The translations under genes and the position numbers were made by a program. From NCBI GenBank assembly GCA_038106445.1, contig JAYODU010000008.1:1-64000 (forward strand): 64,000 nt of DNA. Direction: 5' to 3'. Shown here piece after piece: positions 27,193 through 35,729 of this stretch (positions are counted from its first letter, which is position 1; every line of letters starts with the position of its first letter). This DNA comes from Pseudemcibacter sp038106445 (GTDB taxonomy: Bacteria > Pseudomonadota > Alphaproteobacteria > Sphingomonadales > Emcibacteraceae). The notes beneath the pieces were generated by a model. It searched no databases, had not been told where the DNA came from, and worked only from the letters and a program-made list of their open reading frames with translations.

Positions 27193-27870
27193 TCAATTCC
27201 GGTTTTTTCCGGTTCCTTCCAAATGCAGTAACTTTCCTCCAACCAGATGAAGGCGTGCTGAGCCGAATTTTTCAACGAGTCCGTTATCATGAGAGGCAAT
27301 AACAGTAGTCGTGCCGAGCTTATTCAATTCTACAAAAAGATACATTAGACGTTCGGCCATTTCCGGATCAACGTTCCCTGTCGGTTCATCTGCAAGCAGT
27401 ATATCCGGTCGGCGTATGACGGCCCTGGCAATTGCAACCCTCTGCTTTTCACCGCCCGAAAGGGTAGATGGATATGACTTCATTTTATCCTTCAAACCAA
27501 CCCAGACAAGCAACTCTTCAACATGTTCATTTATATGTGCGCCGCTACCGCCCGCTATTCTAAGGGGCAAGGCGACATTTTCAACCGCTGTCATATGGTC
27601 AAGTAATCTAAAATCTTGAAAAACAACCCCAATCCGTCTACGTAGCTTGGGTAAATCTTCACGCTCAGCTTTCGCGACATCCCGACCAAACATCATGATC
27701 TCGCCACGTGTTGGCCGATGGGCCAAATACATTAATTTAAGAAGAGATGTTTTTCCTGCGCCACTGGGACCTGTTAAAAAATGCATGGAACCAGATGGCA
27801 AATTAAACGAAATGTCTTTTAACACGTCATAATCGCGTTCATAGCTCATGCTTACATTTCGAAATTCCAC
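27193..27870 (-). CDS. ftsE: Cell division ATP-binding protein FtsE
   Basis: A 225-residue ABC ATPase. Walker A is GPSGAGKTS, the signature is LSGGEKQRVAIARA, and Walker B is DILLADEPTGNVD. It works with FtsX at the septum. The start is taken as GTG 27870 because GAGG lies 5 bases upstream; a TTG one codon earlier is too close to that site. It is the first gene of the ftsEX-ydcF-plsC transcript. The 293-base gap upstream to the zinc-ribbon gene is AT-rich, and I see nothing clear in it. Confidence 0.94.
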   Translation of the reverse strand: MEFRNVSMSYERDYDVLKDISFNLPSGSMHFLTGPSGAGKTSLLKLMYLAHRPTRGEIMMFGRDVAKAEREDLPKLRRRIGVVFQDFRLLDHMTAVENVALPLRIAGGSGAHINEHVEELLVWVGLKDKMKSYPSTLSGGEKQRVAIARAVIRRPDILLADEPTGNVDPEMAERLMYLFVELNKLGTTTVIASHDNGLVEKFGSARLHLVGGKLLHLEGTGKNRN

Positions 27871-28163
27871 CAAGCCTCGATCCCTTAATTTTCGACTTTA
27901 GATTTTTATTGTTTAGACCACAGTAATTTTAATAATGCAATTGTAATTGGCTTATTTTAAGGCATCATTCTTGAGAAAGAAGTTGTCATTCAATTTTCGT
28001 TCCCTTTTAAGGATTTGATCTGTTAATGGATCATTGTACTTTTTAGTCCAGTATAACCTAACTGAATTACAAAAATGTGTATGAGTAAGCTATTGATAAA
28101 CATGAATACGCATACTATAAAGAGTTTTTATTTAATCACAGAAGCAGGAAACGGGCGGAATAT

Positions 28164-28697
28164 ATGATTTTAACATGCCCCGAATGTAAATCTAGATATA
28201 TTTTGAACCCAAGTGCTCTTATGCCGCGTGGACGAACAGTTCGTTGCGCAAAATGCCGCCATAGCTGGTTTGAAAATAAGCCGGAAGTTGATGTTGAAAT
28301 TGTAACACCTACACACGTAGAAACAAACAGCCCAACGGTTGAAGAAAATGAAACGGCGACAGCTGATCCTGCTACCGACGATAAGCCGGCTGAACAAGAT
28401 GAAAATAATGACATTAATGAATTTCCATTTAACCAGCCTAAAAAAAGGCAACGCCCTATCCCCAAGGGATCAAACCTGCCGGCATTACAAAATCAAAAAT
28501 ACGGCACCAATAAAATAGGCTGGGTATCACTGGTGGTGTTCGTTACCGCCATAATAAGTGTTTTTCTAATTTTTCAGGAAGCCATTGTATCAAGTTGGCC
28601 GGCAACAAATAAATTATATACCGCCATTGGACTTAACAATGAGACCCCGGCAAATGACGGGGTAGAACCGCGGCAAATACCTATAAGTGACCTTTGA
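28164..28697 (+). CDS. Zinc-ribbon (MJ0042-type) membrane protein
   Basis: A 177-residue protein whose first 40 residues form a zinc ribbon (CPEC at 5-8, CAKC further on, with RGRTVRCAKCRHSWF). An acidic low-complexity linker follows (residues 45-95), then one transmembrane helix near residues 122-142 (WVSLVVFVTAIISVFLIFQEA). This architecture is widespread in alphaproteobacteria, always near ftsEX. The function is not established. ATG 28164 follows GGGCGG. Confidence 0.85.
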   Translation: MILTCPECKSRYILNPSALMPRGRTVRCAKCRHSWFENKPEVDVEIVTPTHVETNSPTVEENETATADPATDDKPAEQDENNDINEFPFNQPKKRQRPIPKGSNLPALQNQKYGTNKIGWVSLVVFVTAIISVFLIFQEAIVSSWPATNKLYTAIGLNNETPANDGVEPRQIPISDL

Positions 28698-28829
28698 AAC
28701 CTCATTGCCAACCCCCCCTTCACAGGCCAGAGACATAAGCGTCAGCATTTCAGAAAATCGCTAAAAAATAATAAAATTTAAAGGTTTTAACTGTATTGAT
28801 AGCTTAATACGCAATCAATGGGTTTGAAA

Positions 28830-29204
28830 ATGGCGAAGATATTAATTGCTGAAGATGAAGTGGCAGTCCGCACATTTATTTGCCGCGCACTAAAACTACG
28901 TGGTCATGAAACTATCGGTGTTGCTGATGGTGGTGCTGCTATTGTTGAACTGGAAAATAATCAATATGATCTTCTGCTTACGGATATTATTATGCCTGTT
29001 ATGGATGGTATATCATTAGCCCTCAAGGTGACTGCTGAATATCCAGCGATGCCAATACTGATGATGACAGGGTTTGTTCACGAAAAACAAAGGGCGCACA
29101 ATATGGGAAGTCTTATACATAATGTAATAAGCAAACCATTTTCGCTTGATGAAATTTGTCATGCTGTAGACGATGTTCTTACTGCAAAAGCAAAAATCCA
29201 TTAA
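28830..29204 (+). CDS. cpdR: CpdR-like single-domain response regulator
   Basis: A 124-residue stand-alone receiver domain. The acidic pocket is AEDE (residues 7-10), the phospho-acceptor Asp52 is in LLLTDIIMPVMDG, and the conserved Lys is in NVISKPFSLDEI. It closely resembles CpdR, the Caulobacter-type receiver that, when unphosphorylated, primes ClpXP for cell-cycle proteolysis. Starting at ATG 28830 places Asp at 52, close to known CpdR; an upstream ATG at 28818 would add four residues. It converges on the DUF4175 gene with no gap. Confidence 0.87.
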   Translation: MAKILIAEDEVAVRTFICRALKLRGHETIGVADGGAAIVELENNQYDLLLTDIIMPVMDGISLALKVTAEYPAMPILMMTGFVHEKQRAHNMGSLIHNVISKPFSLDEICHAVDDVLTAKAKIH

Positions 29205-31194
29205 TCAGGATGCCGGTTCCATATTTATTTCCCGAAGTATGTGTTGCAGTTCAGGAGATTTAGCAAGCGGTTTATCAATTGATCTTTTAAGGCTGCTCAT
29301 AACACCTAGAAGTTCAGACTGCGATTGGGCCACCTGGTTTATTTCACTATTCTTCATATCAATTAAAATATTATCGATAAGGTCTAAAGCACTTCTTATC
29401 AAATATTCAGAATGACTATCATCAATCAAAATTCGCTCACCCAGTTGTTTGAAAGCAGTTCCAACTTTTGTCTGTAATATAATTTCGTTCTCTTTTGCAT
29501 TTTCCGATTTTTGGAATTTGGGTATAAATGCAGAATCTGCGCTTAATTTGTCACGCATTTGATGGTTATTCGAGCTGGCAAGAAGCGTTCTTTGAATTGA
29601 AATCAGATTTTCTATAATTTGAAGGCTTTCTGTTAATGCAAAATAGTTGGCCAGGCCTCCTTTGCTTAAAATAAGATCGTCATTTTGAACAATGCCTTTG
29701 CGAATATGATCAACAATTAATGCTGCATTATAATATTTTTCCTGATCACTAAAAGCGAGCACATAGCTATATAGTTTTCTAAGGGCATCCATATCAATAT
29801 CAACCGTATATTTATCGGATGTACTAAGCCGCACAGCATTGCGATATTCCCTAAAATACATGTCTGAAACACGGAGTTTTTCACGAAGATCATGAACGGA
29901 ATGTCGTTGTTTGATGGCCAGTGTAAGTTCATCAAGAGAGGTTAGAAGGTTATTTTCAACTGGCCCAAGTTCCCTGTTTTCAATTTTCTGTGCAGTATCC
30001 CACAACAAATTCCTAGCGGTTTCAAAGTCTTCGGGTGCCTTAGGCTCCGCCAGTCGCCAGTATGCTGACCGCAGTGCCATGTAATATACAGGAGGAAGCT
30101 GTTCTTCATCCGGCAATAAGCCAAGTGCCCTGACCTGCCGGGATAATGATTTCTGATCAAAGCCCGGTTTTGCAAGTTCCTGATAAAGAGAAATCAGCTT
30201 ATTGGCTATAGGGTGCTCATATTTTTTTTACAGGTATTTCAACGCCACTCAGTACTTTTGTTGATATTTGCCCGGCTTCATCTTCCACTGATACCAGCAA
30301 ATCAACTTTCTCACCCGCAAGATCAGACCCCGTAAAATCAAGGTAAAACCGGTCGCTGAAATCTTTCACTTCCCGAACTGATAATGGTTTTAGGTCACTC
30401 TTATTGCCACCAATATCCACAATTTCAACTGTAGCGGCCATAACTTTAAAATCATCTTCGATCTTTAGTTCAAGAGCCAGATACCCTTTCTGATTATCAA
30501 GATTAACCAATTCAAAATGATTTATTTTCGGGTTTTCATCATCAATGACCATCATAGGCCAGTGCCCGATAATATGGTTGCCCTGCTTAATGGCCCAGAC
30601 ATCTTGTTCTTTAATTTCTATATGCGCAATAAATTCGCCAACCCCATTTTTTTCAAAAAATGCTTTTGTGCCGTCAGAAAGCTCCAGTACGGGTTTCCAC
30701 TCTATACCTGAAACCGTTACATCGAGAAAACTTCCTTCATGCACATATTTCAACTGACCGCTGTCTAAAGAATTAACATCCAGATTTTCAGTTACCGATG
30801 ATTTTGCCAGATATAGTGGTGGACTTATCGTTGCAACCACCGATGCGTCCGGATAAGTGAACAATGCCCGCGGCATCACCGCTTCTGTCATAAGGCGAGA
30901 AAACTGTGACGAATTAATTACCGAGACAATTATCGTGGCCAACCCTAAAAAGATAAGTCTGCCATAGGCCTTACTGACCGAAAAATAAAGCCATCCTTTA
31001 ATGCATGCCAGTGTTAGCAACGGGGCCGCCAGAATAACAGCCATATATGCAACTGCTTGTAAAGGGTATGAAACAAGTGCCCATAAATCCAGAAGTGTCA
31101 ATATAAGATAAAAGGCAATAAGTAGTAGTGCCGGTGTTAAAACCGACAGAATATTTATTAATTTAAATCCCTGGATTGCTTCCTTAATATTCAT
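29205..31194 (-). pseudogene. TIGR02302/DUF4175 membrane protein, frame-shifted at an A8 run
   Basis: Two adjacent frames make one protein. The N-terminal piece (31194 to 30217) has several membrane helices and a periplasmic region ending GVEIPVKKI. The second piece starts in another frame. Removing one A from the A8 run (30222-30229) joins them smoothly as VKKYEHPIANKLISLYQELA then KPGFDQKSLSRQVRALG and on to LLPDEEQLPPVYYMALRSAY. The repaired product is 662 residues, plausible for this alphaproteobacterial family of unknown function. The observed frame stops 5 codons past the run. Whether this is a true mutation, slippage-decoded, or an assembly error cannot be told here. It follows lysA in a conserved order. 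Confidence 0.8.
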
Positions 31195-31230
31195 GAATGT
31201 AACGAATTCTACCCTGATATTTTTCTCTTT

Positions 31231-32493
31231 CTATTCTGACAGCCAAGGGGCAAGTTGATCAAGCCCAATTATTTCATCATATGTGGGCCTTGCTCTTACA
31301 ACAGCGAATTTATCATCTTTTACAAGCACTTCCGGTACAAGAGGCCTTGTATTATAGGTTGATGACATAACGGCACCATAAGCCCCGACAGAACGAATCG
31401 CCAGATAATCCCCGCTCTTCATTGGCTTAATAAGCCTATTTGTCGCAAAAGTATCGCCCGTTTCACAAACGGGGCCGACAACATCATACAGCACACTTTT
31501 CTCTTCGCTTTCAACAACTGGTTCAATGGCATGATAAGCATCATACATGCTAGGCCTTACCAGATCGTTCATTGCAGCATCAATTATTAAGAACTGTCTT
31601 TCCTGGCCTTTTTTTACATAAACAACCTGCGATACCAGAATGCCGGCATTACCAACCAGAAACCGACCGGGTTCAATAATAATCTGGCAGTTCAGATGGC
31701 TCATCACGCGCTTTACCATTTCGGCATATTCCGCTGGCAATGGTGGGAAGTCATCCCCTTCATAAGAAATGCCAAGACCACCACCCAGATCTACACGTGA
31801 TATATTATGACCGTCTTCACGTAATGTTTCCACAAGGGTCGTAATACGCATAAAAGCAGCTTCAAACGGTTCAAGTTTGGTAATTTGCGATCCAATATGC
31901 AAATCAAGCCCAACCAGATTAATACCGGGAAGTGCGGCCGCCTTGGCACAAAGATCTCTTATGGTTTTCCAAGGAACCCCAAACTTGTTTTCCGATTTAC
32001 CGGTTGAAATTTTCGCATGTGTCTTTGCATCAACATCGGGATTGACCCGAAACGTGATATCAGCAACCTTTTCCATTGAACTGGCAACTTCACTTAGCTG
32101 ATAAAGTTCCGGCTCGCTTTCCACATTGAACTGGTAAATATCCTGCTCTAGTGCAAATGTCAGATCCTTGATAGTTTTGGCAACACCGGAATAGACAATT
32201 TTAGAGGGCGGAACACCCGCGAGTAATGCACGCCGCATTTCACCTTCCGATACTACGTCCGCACCGGCACCAAGATCAGCCAATGTCTTAATGACAGCCT
32301 GATTTGTGTTCGCCTTCACTGCATAGCATAACAACAAATCAAGATCACCGAATGCTTCTTTAAACTGATTAAACTGATATTCAAGTGACGCACTTGAATA
32401 AAGATAAAACGGCGTTCCCACATTTTTTGCAATATCACAGACTTTGATATTTTCAGCAAACATTTCTCCGTCACGGTACTCAAAATAATTCAT
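31231..32493 (-). CDS. lysA: Diaminopimelate decarboxylase
   Basis: A 420-residue fold-type III PLP enzyme making L-lysine from meso-DAP. The PLP lysine is in LLCYAVKANTNQAV near residue 60, the phosphate-binding Gly-rich loop is VDLGGGLGISY, EPGRFLVGNAG is typical, and the active-site Cys is in VGPVCETGDTFA. It lies downstream of lptM and argH in the usual argH-lptM-lysA series. ATG 32493 is the natural start. Confidence 0.95.
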   Translation of the reverse strand: MNYFEYRDGEMFAENIKVCDIAKNVGTPFYLYSSASLEYQFNQFKEAFGDLDLLLCYAVKANTNQAVIKTLADLGAGADVVSEGEMRRALLAGVPPSKIVYSGVAKTIKDLTFALEQDIYQFNVESEPELYQLSEVASSMEKVADITFRVNPDVDAKTHAKISTGKSENKFGVPWKTIRDLCAKAAALPGINLVGLDLHIGSQITKLEPFEAAFMRITTLVETLREDGHNISRVDLGGGLGISYEGDDFPPLPAEYAEMVKRVMSHLNCQIIIEPGRFLVGNAGILVSQVVYVKKGQERQFLIIDAAMNDLVRPSMYDAYHAIEPVVESEEKSVLYDVVGPVCETGDTFATNRLIKPMKSGDYLAIRSVGAYGAVMSSTYNTRPLVPEVLVKDDKFAVVRARPTYDEIIGLDQLAPWLSE

Positions 32494-32505
32494 CGCAATC
32501 GGGCC

Positions 32506-32625
32506 TCAATTATTATCTGATGGGGGGTTATAATCAGGTGGCGGGAGAACATCCCCTTTCTTGCCACATGCATTTATGGAAATACAAAAAACAGCAACAA
32601 ACAGCAAATTCACTATATTCTTCAT
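32506..32625 (-). CDS. lptM: LptM-like small lipoprotein
   Basis: A 39-residue lipoprotein not long enough for most gene callers. The signal peptide (MKNIVNLLFVAVFCISINA) ends at the lipidated Cys20 in CGKKGDVLPPPDYNPP, the hallmark of LptM/YifL. In E. coli LptM assists maturation of the LptD lipopolysaccharide translocon. It starts 4 bases after the argH stop region and precedes lysA, the normal alphaproteobacterial order, so all three are probably co-transcribed. Confidence 0.85.
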   Translation of the reverse strand: MKNIVNLLFVAVFCISINACGKKGDVLPPPDYNPPSDNN

Positions 32626-32629
32626 CACA

Positions 32630-34030
32630 TTAAATTCTCTCTTTTGCACGTTTCACCTGCTTCAGGACCTCTGAAGGTGCGGTACCACCGTAACTCACAC
32701 GACTGGCCACAGATTTATCAACACCCAGCACACTGAAAACATCATCCGTAATTTTAGGTTCCACCTGCTGCATTTCCTCTAGAGTTAGCCCATCAAGATT
32801 ACAGCCTTTTTTCTCAGCCATCGCTACAAGTGAGCCTGTAATATGATGCGCTTCCCGAAATGGTAATCCAAGAACACGAACCACCCAATCGGCAAGATCC
32901 GTTGCTGTAATGAAACCATTCTTAGTTGCGTTTCTCATATTGTCTGCATTCACCTTCATATCTTCAACCATGCCCGTCATGGCAGCGATAATAAGTGAAT
33001 AGGTTTCCACCGCATCAAATGTTGCTTCCTTATCTTCCTGCATATCTTTTGAAAAAGTAAGCGCTAGTCCCTTCATGGTAATCAGCAAACTGTTCAAGGA
33101 ACCGATGATGCGCCCTGCTTTACCACGGCAAAGTTCTGCAGCATCCGGGTTTCTTTTCTGTGGCATAATGGAAGAGCCCGTTGTGAAGCTGTCGGACATC
33201 TGAATAAAACCAAATTGCGCACAGGACCATGTCACCATTTCTTCAGCAAGCCGTGAAATATGAACGGCACTGATGGAAGCCGCCGCCATAAATTCAAGCG
33301 CGAAATCCCGATCGGAAACAGTATCCATTGAGTTCGCTGTCGGCCGGTCAAAGCCAAGCGCTTTGGCTGTCTGGTGCCGATCTATCGGAAACGATGTTCC
33401 AGCCAGCGCTGCCGCTCCGAGTGGGCATTCATTAAGGCGCTTTCTCGCATCCTGAAAACGTGCGCGATCCCGGGTAAACATTTCAAAATAGGCAAGCATA
33501 TGATGACCAAATGTTACCGGTTGTGCACTTTGTAAATGCGTAAAACCGGGAATTATCACATCGGCGTTTTCTTCTGCCTTTTCTATAAGGGCTATTTGCA
33601 ATGCTTTTAAGGCTTCGTCAGCCTGATCACAGGCATCCCTGACATAAAGTTTAAAGTCTGTAGCAACCTGATCGTTTCTTGAGCGGGCCGTATGAAGTCG
33701 CCCGGCAGCGGAACCAATAATTTCCGTCAGACGCGCTTCAATATTCATATGAATATCTTCCAACACTGCTGAAAATTCAAATTCGCCCGCTTCTATTTCT
33801 TTCTCTATTTGCTTAAGACCCTCTTGGATAGCATTTCCATCACCGGCTGTAATAATCCCGCTAGAAACCAACATTTTGCAATGTTCCATTGATCCCTTGA
33901 TATCTTGTCTGTATAAGATTTTATCAAAATCGATTGAGGCGTTTATCTTTTCCATTATGTCGGAAACGCCCCCTTCGAAACGGCCACCCCAAAGGCTATT
34001 TGCTTTTGGTTTTTGTATATTGTCTGTCAT
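32630..34030 (-). CDS. argH: Argininosuccinate lyase
   Basis: A 466-residue fumarase/aspartase-superfamily enzyme that splits argininosuccinate to arginine and fumarate. The signature GSSIMPQKRNPDAAEL, substrate-binding HTARSRNDQVATD and N-terminal NSLWGGRFEGG are all intact. The start is taken at ATG 34030, where the conserved N-terminus begins; three residues precede it in the open frame. It diverges from the TlpA-like gene with only 32 bases between start codons. Confidence 0.95.
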   Translation of the reverse strand: MTDNIQKPKANSLWGGRFEGGVSDIMEKINASIDFDKILYRQDIKGSMEHCKMLVSSGIITAGDGNAIQEGLKQIEKEIEAGEFEFSAVLEDIHMNIEARLTEIIGSAAGRLHTARSRNDQVATDFKLYVRDACDQADEALKALQIALIEKAEENADVIIPGFTHLQSAQPVTFGHHMLAYFEMFTRDRARFQDARKRLNECPLGAAALAGTSFPIDRHQTAKALGFDRPTANSMDTVSDRDFALEFMAAASISAVHISRLAEEMVTWSCAQFGFIQMSDSFTTGSSIMPQKRNPDAAELCRGKAGRIIGSLNSLLITMKGLALTFSKDMQEDKEATFDAVETYSLIIAAMTGMVEDMKVNADNMRNATKNGFITATDLADWVVRVLGLPFREAHHITGSLVAMAEKKGCNLDGLTLEEMQQVEPKITDDVFSVLGVDKSVASRVSYGGTAPSEVLKQVKRAKERI

Positions 34031-34062
34031 ACGTCTCATCTTTGTTTGAGCCCGAGGTAAAC

Positions 34063-34662
34063 ATGAAAAATAAAATGATTTATTTCCTATCCTTCATTGC
34101 GCTCGGCATTGCTGCGTTTTCTGTTTATGATCTAGGAAATACGCCAAATAACGATATACCGCAAGGCCTTAACGCAGGAGCAATGAAAAGATTTCAATTC
34201 CACGAAACCCCAATACCTGCCACAGCCGCTACATTTCAGGATAAAAATGGCAATGACTTTGATTTTGCGGACTTTTCAGGAAAAGTCATTCTGGTCAATT
34301 TATGGGCCACATGGTGTGCGCCATGTGTAAAAGAAATGCCCGACCTAAATGCGCTACAGAATTCATTAGGTGGTGAAAACTTTCAGGTTGTACTCATCTC
34401 TGAAAATCAGGATGGCATCGAAAGTTCAATTAAATTTCTGGAAGAACACCAAATAACAAGTCTTGATACCTATATTGACGGAAATCGTTCGGTAGCACGG
34501 GCATTACAATCCAGTGCACTACCCACAAGTATATTAATAGGGCCAAATGGTTATGAGATAGGTCGGCTGGTGGGTCCCGCAGAATGGGATTCAGGGGACG
34601 CCCATGCAATTATTAATTATTATATTTTAAAAAATAAAATTAATAATTCCAATTCTTCATAA
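34063..34662 (+). CDS. TlpA-like periplasmic thioredoxin
   Basis: A 199-residue thiol-disulfide oxidoreductase of the TlpA/ResA type. An N-terminal signal anchor (MIYFLSFIALGIAAFSVY) leads to a thioredoxin fold with the active site WATWCAPC near residue 85 and the cis-Pro region SALPTSILIGPNG. It is membrane-tethered in the periplasm and probably supplies reductant for cytochrome or metal-site assembly. ATG 34063 follows a GAGG site; the upstream open frame of 43 residues overlaps argH. Its last bases overlap the restored end of zur. Confidence 0.88.
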   Translation: MKNKMIYFLSFIALGIAAFSVYDLGNTPNNDIPQGLNAGAMKRFQFHETPIPATAATFQDKNGNDFDFADFSGKVILVNLWATWCAPCVKEMPDLNALQNSLGGENFQVVLISENQDGIESSIKFLEEHQITSLDTYIDGNRSVARALQSSALPTSILIGPNGYEIGRLVGPAEWDSGDAHAIINYYILKNKINNSNSS

Positions 34663-35147
34663 CTGTATTCTGTGATCAATAGCACTGTTTTTTGCAACGC
34701 AGCTATCACATGAAATCATCAGTTCCAGATTATACTTGCGAACATGATATCCGTTTTTTTTAAATTTTTATCAAACATTTCAATTATATTTTGATCCTCT
34801 AGCGAAGAAACCTCGCCACAATGCTGACAAATCAGAAGTACGGATTCATTGTCTTTTTTTATTTTCGATCTATGCGCAATAAATTTGCGTGTACTGACGA
34901 TGCGCTGCACCAAACCTTTATGTACCAGATCATTTAGCGCACGATAAACCGTTGCTGCCGCATTAATTCCTTTTTTATGAAGTATATCAAGCAGCTCATA
35001 AGCCCCTGCTGAACGCCCCAAGGCAAGCAACGCTTCATATACTTTTCTCTGGTTTGGTGTTAAGCCAGTGACCTTTAACGCTTCCGGATGTTGCTTGAAA
35101 ACAGCATCTCCACCATTTTTCTCAAGCGCACTAATTTTGTTAGTCAT
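34657..35147 (-). CDS. zur: Zinc uptake regulator Zur, split by a shift at an A8 run
   Basis: A Fur-family repressor. The uninterrupted frame gives 142 residues: winged helix with NAAATVYRALNDLVHKGLV, then CQHC (Cys107, Cys110). It stops soon after an A8 run (T8 at 34754-34761 on the plus strand). Shifting back one base within the run, or adding one A, gives NGYHVRKYNLELMISCDSC to a TGA at 34657, a 163-residue product with Cys147/Cys150. Those restore the Cys4 structural zinc site of Zur. The truncated form would lack half of it. Two Zur-box candidates and zinc-related genes lie just upstream. The identification as Zur rests on the neighbours and the canonical C-terminus; the cause of the shift is open. 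Confidence 0.82.
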
Positions 35148-35276
35148 TCTGCATCCTTTTAATATCCATTTGGAAATTAAAGCGAATTGAAATCACTTTT
35201 ATCCCATAAAATTCATACATGTCTGAAATCGGAAACTGACAAGTTGTTTCCTTAATTCATCTCTGGTTTTCCGAAG

Positions 35277-35561
35277 TTAGGATGCAGGCGGTGCCCTTGA
35301 TTGAGCCGTCTTCCATAGCTTGTTTTCAGATGTCAGTCCGACAGCAAAAAACTCTATCCCTGCTAATTTTGGAAGCACGATAGAGATCGTCTGCGCCAAG
35401 CTGGCCTTATCGATTGATACTTCAGCTATTTTACAGATTACGCAATCATCAGAAATATGATTATGAAATTGGTCATGGCCAGCAACAATCGCCTGCGAAG
35501 CCAGCATTGCAGCCACAGCAATAAACAAAAGAATTTTGTAATTTCGACGAATAGAAACCAT
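35277..35561 (-). CDS. Small exported His/Cys protein, zinc-regulated
   Basis: A 94-residue protein with a signal peptide (KILLFIAVAAMLASQAIVAG) followed by HDQFHNH and CVIC, a potential metal-binding patch, and a C-terminus ending RAPPAS as in DUF2946-like small proteins. ATG 35561 with GGTGAAGA upstream is preferred; the longer frame would run across the Zur-box candidate. It diverges from the ZnuD-like receptor and shares that operator. The function is unknown; periplasmic zinc handling is an inference from the site and the residues. Confidence 0.7.
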   Translation of the reverse strand: MVSIRRNYKILLFIAVAAMLASQAIVAGHDQFHNHISDDCVICKIAEVSIDKASLAQTISIVLPKLAGIEFFAVGLTSENKLWKTAQSRAPPAS

Positions 35562-35586
35562 ATGCTCTTCACCAATTATTCTATTA

Positions 35587-35603
35587 TTGTTATGTAATAA
35601 CAA
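35587..35603. promoter_or_regulatory. Zur-box candidate 1
   Basis: TTGTTATGTAATAACAA is an inverted repeat with 7-bp arms and a 3-base centre, matching the GTTAT-N3-ATAAC core of proteobacterial Zur operators. It lies 26 bases upstream of the small His/Cys gene and about 130 bases from the divergent receptor start. Confidence 0.7.
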
Positions 35604-35675
35604 TGATAAAGTCAACCTGATCAAGCGCTCTCATGCAAAAACAGCACATTAATAATGATATACAAAATATCTTGT

Positions 35676-35692
35676 ATGTTACAATATAACAT
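35676..35692. promoter_or_regulatory. Zur-box candidate 2
   Basis: ATGTTACAATATAACAT has 6-bp inverted arms and a core one base away from GTTATAATATAAC, the usual Zur operator. It is centred about 46 bases before the ZnuD-like start codon, where bound repressor would block its promoter. Confidence 0.7.
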
Positions 35693-35729
35693 AATATGTT
35701 CCATATCAGATTCGTTAAGAGGTATGAAC

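Noticed and set aside
28770..28829. CtrA-like TTAA-N-TTAA element before cpdR
   Set aside because: The two TTAA halves are separated by five bases, not seven, in a very AT-rich stretch where such matches arise by chance.
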